Both the position numbers and the translations under genes were made by a program. The notes under the pieces are model-generated. The model worked only from the letters and a program-made list of their open reading frames with translations, did no database searches and was not told the DNA's origin. Below are positions 59,181 to 64,000 of a stretch of 64,000 bases of DNA, piece by piece. The stretch is from Edolisoma coerulescens (lineage: Eukaryota; Chordata; Aves; Passeriformes; Campephagidae). The stretch covers positions 445,267-509,266 of the forward strand of contig VWZW01004687.1 of assembly GCA_013397115.1 (NCBI GenBank), written 5' to 3'. Positions within the stretch are counted from its first letter, which is position 1; each line of letters starts with the position of its first letter.

Positions 59181-61517
59181 GTCTATATTTTCCGTTCTTA
59201 GCACTGTTCTTTCTGGTTTTTCTGTCTCTTGGTGAAGTGCGTGATAAAAAGAATGTAAGTAGGAAGGATAAAGCAGAATATAGTTGATTATAAACCTCCA
59301 GCTACATCAACTTTCACCTGAAAATGGCAGAGTCGTTTTGAGCAGAGTGAATCCACCGAACCCTGGGTACATAATGCCGAGCCTACAGCCTGCCTGAGAC
59401 CGCGCTTCTGCCTGAGGATTTCTCTAGCAGAAATGAAAACTGCAGCCACATCTCCTGATTCTCCAGAGCTACGCTTTCCTCTCTGATTCCATTCTGCTCC
59501 CTTGGAGGCAGCAATTGGAAATATAATTTTATTTCATAATTTATCCAACAGCAAATGAGTTCAGAAAGTAAATGACTGTATTTTGCTCCTCCAGGCTGCT
59601 GGTGCATTTTTTCCTTTGCTTTTTTAGGGGGGTTCCCCCTTCCCTGCCCCCACCAAAATATTACAGTTAATCTATTTAAGAGTTTGTCCTGGACACCGGC
59701 CACTTTATTAGGTGGTTCCTGAGCTGGGATACAAGCACTTGCAGAGGGGAAGCCAAAAGGGCTAAGAAGGAGGTCTGGCTACCTCCACCAGCTTCAGGCT
59801 AATGAACGTTACATCTGATTGTGCAAGAGCAGTCATAAAACAAGGCAAAATGGGAGCAGCAGATTGGAAGTGGCTGGTTGTTCTGGGGGACTGTGGGAGA
59901 CAAACAGCTTGAAAGTGAAAAAGTGAGAGCAGTGTGGAAAGGAGGGGTGAGGAGCGAGGAGGATTGACAGCTGGTCAGGGAAGTGCTATGGATGAGATGT
60001 CTTCTGCAGTTCAGCTCAAGGTGCTGGGGTGAGAACCTGGTAGGGAGGGCTGGTGTCCTGCTCTCCTGGAGGCAAGGGAGTGGCTCTCTGGAGGAGAAGA
60101 TTTCTAAGGGCTAAGGGTATAAGTCAGCCTGAGACTGGGAAGCAGCCTCGAGTCACTGCTAAGAATTCTTGTATATGTAGGTATTTGTAGGCTGCTGTGT
60201 GTATCCACACTGTGGATCTAGGTTAGAAGACTGTCTGCTGCCTCCTTATCTAGCCACTTAGTTTAAAAAAATTCTCAGTGATCTGTCATTAGTGAGTGAC
60301 ATGGCTTAACAGAAAACTCTTACCGTCAATATGCACTCACCCCAGCTCCACCTGGAGTCCATGTGAGCTTTCTTGATTTACCAAAAAGTATAAGGCTAAA
60401 ATAAAGTTTAAAGGTGGTGTTACAAATGAAAGACACTGCCATCCTTCTGTTTTATTTTTCATTGTATGCCATTTTGCATTTTGTTTTCATGCAATAGATC
60501 TCACTTGATGGGCTTTTTTACATATCTTCCTTTTCATGGAAGACTAGCGAGCTGGTCTGTAGTGCAGAGACATCACACTCTTAATGGCAGCCTTGTCACT
60601 GTTCATGGGTTCTCTTCTCTGGCAAAAATGAGAAATGACATGCATTTTGCAGTAGCATAGCTGCAGCAGCCCTTGCTAGCCTGGTGCAGCCTCTGGTCAT
60701 CCAGCAGTGCCCTTTGTCTTCTGGAGGGTTTTATGGCTTTTTTTGAAGGGGACAAAAGGAAGAGCCACGGTCAGCTTGGTCCGGGGGTGTTATTTTCTGG
60801 GTTCGTAGAAGTGAATCTAGTAGTGCTCCACACTCTTTCCAAGCTTTCACAGGGGTTGTCACACAAAACTGTGAGGTTCTGTTAGTTTAAAACCCATTTT
60901 TCAGACCATATCAATATATCCAAATGTGTTTTTTCTGAGCTTGTTGTGTTATGGCAGTTCTTTCCTTGCTATGAGATGAACACAACTGAACTTTACATTG
61001 TGTCCATGCCTAGAATATGAAATGATGAGGAACAAATGCACCTCTGGCAGCGTTCTCGGGGTAAGTAAGGCTGTAGATGGTTGATTAGGCTGGGGGATTC
61101 AGTAGAAGTTTAAGTATTTGCATATGATAGAATTGGCGGTTGTTAAAGGGTTTTATTACAGGGTTTGATCTAAGCTATAATAAGAGTCTGGGCCTGGAAA
61201 CAGAAAATCATACTTCCCACCAACAAAGCTCCATGCATTTTTGACAGCCAACATGACCAAAAATACTGGAACTTCCCAATGGGTGTATCCCAAAGAAGAA
61301 ATTTTTGTAATACAACCAGAAATGTGCTTTAGATCAGAAAGACTGGGTAGTTTTGATCTGCTTTTCTTTACATAGAAAAACTTGGCCTTAGTCAGAAAAC
61401 CCTTTGTATAGAAACTAGTTTTTTATCTATTTCTAGCTGTTTGGATGATTAATTGTTTGTCTCATGCCTCAAGGATGCTTGGATACTTAAGAGATAGATG
61501 TTTAATTCAATAACAGA

Positions 61518-61746
61518 TACATAGAAACATTTAGGCTGGGAAAGACTTTTAAGATTGAGTCCAACCATTAACCCAACACTGCCAAACCCATCGTTAAACC
61601 ATGTGTCTAAGTGCCTCATCTATACCCCCAGGGATGATGCCTCGACCACTTCCCTGGGCAGCCTGTTCCACTCCTTGACAACCCTCCAGGTGAAGAAATT
61701 GTTTCCTGACATCCAATCTAAACCTCGCTTGGCACAACTTCGAGGC
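61518..61746 (-). mobile_element. CR1 LINE 3' fragment
   Basis: This antisense CR1 tail reads 'tagaaacatttaggctgggaaagacttttaagattgagtccaacc', then 'taaaccatgtgtctaagtgcctcatctata' and 'cgaccacttccctgggcagcctgttcca'. The terminal part is of the same subtype as the copy at 617-957 (shared 'ttaaaccatgt' and 'ctaagtg' phrases). Confidence 0.92.
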
Positions 61747-64000
61747 ATGCTTGGTTCAGTTGTCGTTCTCCCTTCTACAATTTATTTGTAGGAAACTAAA
61801 TTATCGTGGTAGTTTGTGTGCCTCAACGATCTTTCTGAAAACACAGATTCCCTCCAGCACCACTGGACCAGGCCAACTGTGTCCTCGGGCACTTCGGTAT
61901 TGTTGCAGGTGTGATAGTGTGGCTTTCATTCTTGTAGCAAAGGCAGTGGTGAGGAGAAAAAGAGAATAGGGGCACATCTCCTATTACAGTCTTCTTGGCT
62001 GTATGAATATGCTAGTTTTAAGAAAGTTAGAGGCTAGCTAGATCTTGTCTGGGTTTTTTTCCTCTATAAAATACCAGTTTTGATTCACAAACACACTGCT
62101 AGAACATTCCTGACAGCATCACTTGGAGAACATGGAAAGGAGTAATGCTTAGAAATGTTTTAGCAAATCAAGAAATGTTATGTAGGGGAAATACTTTCTA
62201 GTGGAATAATCAGGAAGACAGCCAGAAGAAATCGGTGCTGAGATACAAGTGCTGGTGAAGTTTGAATTTGGTGTGGAAAACAAAACATTTTAGGTTTGAA
62301 GTTTTGATCTTCCTGGAAAGCAAACACAAAAGAAAAAAAGTCACACAAACAGAAACCCAACCAAACAAAAATACACCAAAAAAACCAAACCAACCAAAAT
62401 TGAAAAAATAAAACAAAACAAAAACCACACCCCAAAATAAAAAAAAAGTGGCTGATAGGCAAGAGAGAGTTAGTTTCAGTACTCAAAGGACATCCTGGTT
62501 CACTTCTGGGGATGCTGAAGAAATGTTAGCATGATGAGAGCAGTGTTTCTGTGGGGGAAGGAGGCATGATCTTTCAAGTTTGGCTTTGCCACTCTCATGA
62601 ATTTAAGTGCTTCTGTTGTGCTTGGACATCCTGTTTCCTCTTGCTTTACTGAGATGACACGATGAAGGAATAAAGCAATTTTTCAAAATATTTCTCATGC
62701 TCCTAAAACGTAGCTGTGAAGTGCACAACATTATTCCTGTTTGTAGTGAAAGATTTCCGGTATGACATGATCAGTCATTAATAATGAAAGATCACAAAAG
62801 TAAAGACAATAACAAACCAATATTCACCAAAAAGCTTAGCAAAACAAAATCGTTGCATTTATAATTCCGCTTTTAATTCCAGAGCTGCTCTGGGAGTTTT
62901 AGTATCAGGAGGGTTGTTTCACCGATGACTGAATCACAGCACTTCTGCTTGAAAGAGCAGTATCAGTTTGACAACTCAGAGCTTTATTGCTCAACAGCTT
63001 TGAGCAGGAAGAGGAGCCGATAGTCATCTCGGAGGAGTCTGAGGACAGCTTCCAAAGCTGGAGCCTGGCCAGGAGTCTGGGCTAGGCTGTCTTGCTGAGA
63101 AGCCTGTGCCAAAGTCTTTCCCTTCACCCACAGTCATCCAGCACTTCACATTTTGGTCTTGTTCTGTAAATTCTGTCTGTTTTTTAAAAAACACGCTTCA
63201 TGAAAACCTTATTTTAAAATACCAGTGATCTAAAAATAGGACGTGGAATGCAAAAGCGGGGAATTTTTTTCCTCAGCCACTAGGTGCTTCTGGATATGCT
63301 CATTTTAGACATGTTGTTCAAGTGTCAGCTGGATGCTTTAATGCTGTGACTATCCTATCTCATCTCCAGTTGCTGTTCAAAAACAGGCTGAACAGAGTTG
63401 CTCTCTGTTGCTCTCTAGTCCTAGGCAAGAAAAGCTTTTAGAAATTGTATGAATGTTAGAGAGTTTTGCTTGTTTTCTTCTTGTTCCAATCTTCTGTGTT
63501 CCCACTTCGTACATTTACACCAAGGGAAGAGCCATCATTAAAGTTCATAGTGCCCCCATTGGCTTGGAGATTACACCTCTTCCATCCTTGAGGAACCTAT
63601 AGTACCACAAAATACAGCTAGCCCAGAGCAGATCTGGGAATTCGACAAAGACCTATGTCTTATCACTCCATCAAATTTACCTCTTTCCCTTGGTTTTCCT
63701 TTTAATTTTCTTCATTTCCCTACTGGGTCCCAGTTTGGGTCCCAATAAAAGATCTGAGATTTGATGGGTTGTATAACCTAGGATTCCAAGTGAATCCGCA
63801 TAGCTCTACTGCTTCAGATGATTTGGGTTTGTGTTTTGTTGGGTTTTTTTTTTTGTTTGTTTCCCAGTTTTCTAAGGTTTCCCAAGTCTTTAGTGCTTTA
63901 AATGCTGAAGACTTTATTCCGTACAGGGTAGAAAAGCTACAAAAATGTAGCAGCTAAGAAAAAGGTCTTCAAATTCCTGTACCTGTCCTCATGTTGCTGT
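61747..64000. other. Right-end intergenic region, no gene recognised
   Basis: This contains an A/CAAA-rich low-complexity tract (62318-62450) and an AT-rich homeodomain-site cluster near 62750-62880. I see no exon and no further repeat I can name. Confidence 0.5.
62318..62450 (+). repeat. A-rich CAAA/CCAAA low-complexity tract
   Basis: About 130 bases almost free of T and G, with imperfect AACC/CAAA units. Its reverse strand encodes spurious F/W/C-rich frames. Confidence 0.85.

Larger units (their letters stand above)
55447..61517. other. Intergenic region, no gene recognised
   Basis: About 6 kb with no supported exon. It contains a CCCT microsatellite (57347), a MEF2-type site in a GC-richer patch (57447) and a block near 58970-59180 whose texture suggests a conserved noncoding element. 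By human synteny NCOA2 should lie further right. Confidence 0.5.

Noticed and set aside
62178..62486. Phe/Trp/Cys-rich minus-strand frames resembling membrane proteins
   Set aside because: Translation of the A/CAAA low-complexity tract.
1..64000. CRISPR arrays, prophage, operons, bacterial promoters or tRNA/rRNA genes
   Set aside because: The window is vertebrate nuclear DNA. I saw no regularly spaced repeats, cloverleaf-type A/B-box gene or rRNA segment by eye. A tRNAscan/Infernal run would be needed to exclude small RNAs fully.
57000..64000. NCOA2 5' exon
   Set aside because: Expected by synteny to the right, but no CpG island or recognisable exon is present, so I did not call it.

Overview
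The window is vertebrate, almost certainly avian, nuclear DNA. It is AT-rich and intron-rich, it contains at least nine CR1 LINE fragments in both orientations (the characteristic bird/reptile retroposon), and its coding exons are short with GT-AG introns. I see no bacterial, phage or CRISPR content. There is one assembly gap (30877-31327) and one isolated N (43582).

Layout. (1) Positions 1-~11700 belong to XKR9 (XK-related family, minus strand). The first coding exon lies at 3868-4140 and the rest is intron with CR1 pieces. The exon carries a one-base reading-frame break just after codon 8. An unexplained exon-like open frame (9911-10161, + strand) also lies here. (2) Positions ~11690-12360 are a CpG island between the divergent XKR9 and LACTB2 genes, probably a shared bidirectional promoter. 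(3) LACTB2 (+) runs from 11989 to 25864 in seven coding exons. It gives an intact 287-residue metallo-beta-lactamase-fold endoribonuclease with all seven expected zinc ligands. (4) Positions ~26250-30050 are intergenic. (5) TRAM1 (+) starts in a CpG island broken by the gap and ends at 44718. Exons 2-11 are intact and encode residues 42-374. Exon 1 is inside the gap except for its first codons, where the expected ATG reads ACG. A 1.27-kb CR1 with a recognisable reverse-transcriptase remnant sits in intron 6. (6) From ~46150 to the end there is no convincing exon. It holds two CR1 copies, simple repeats, one possible ancient L2/MIR-like tail and a few blocks that look like candidate conserved noncoding elements.

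The order XKR9(-) / LACTB2(+) / TRAM1(+) matches, from memory, human 8q13.3, where NCOA2 follows TRAM1. NCOA2 would be expected beyond the right edge. The three proteins do not form one pathway: XKR9 is a phosphatidylserine scramblase-family membrane protein, LACTB2 is a mitochondrial RNase and TRAM1 is an ER translocon-associated protein. Their adjacency is conserved vertebrate synteny, not an operon. I found no convincing new biological system. The observations most worth checking are the orphan exon-like ORF, the XKR9 frame break and the TRAM1 start at the gap edge.
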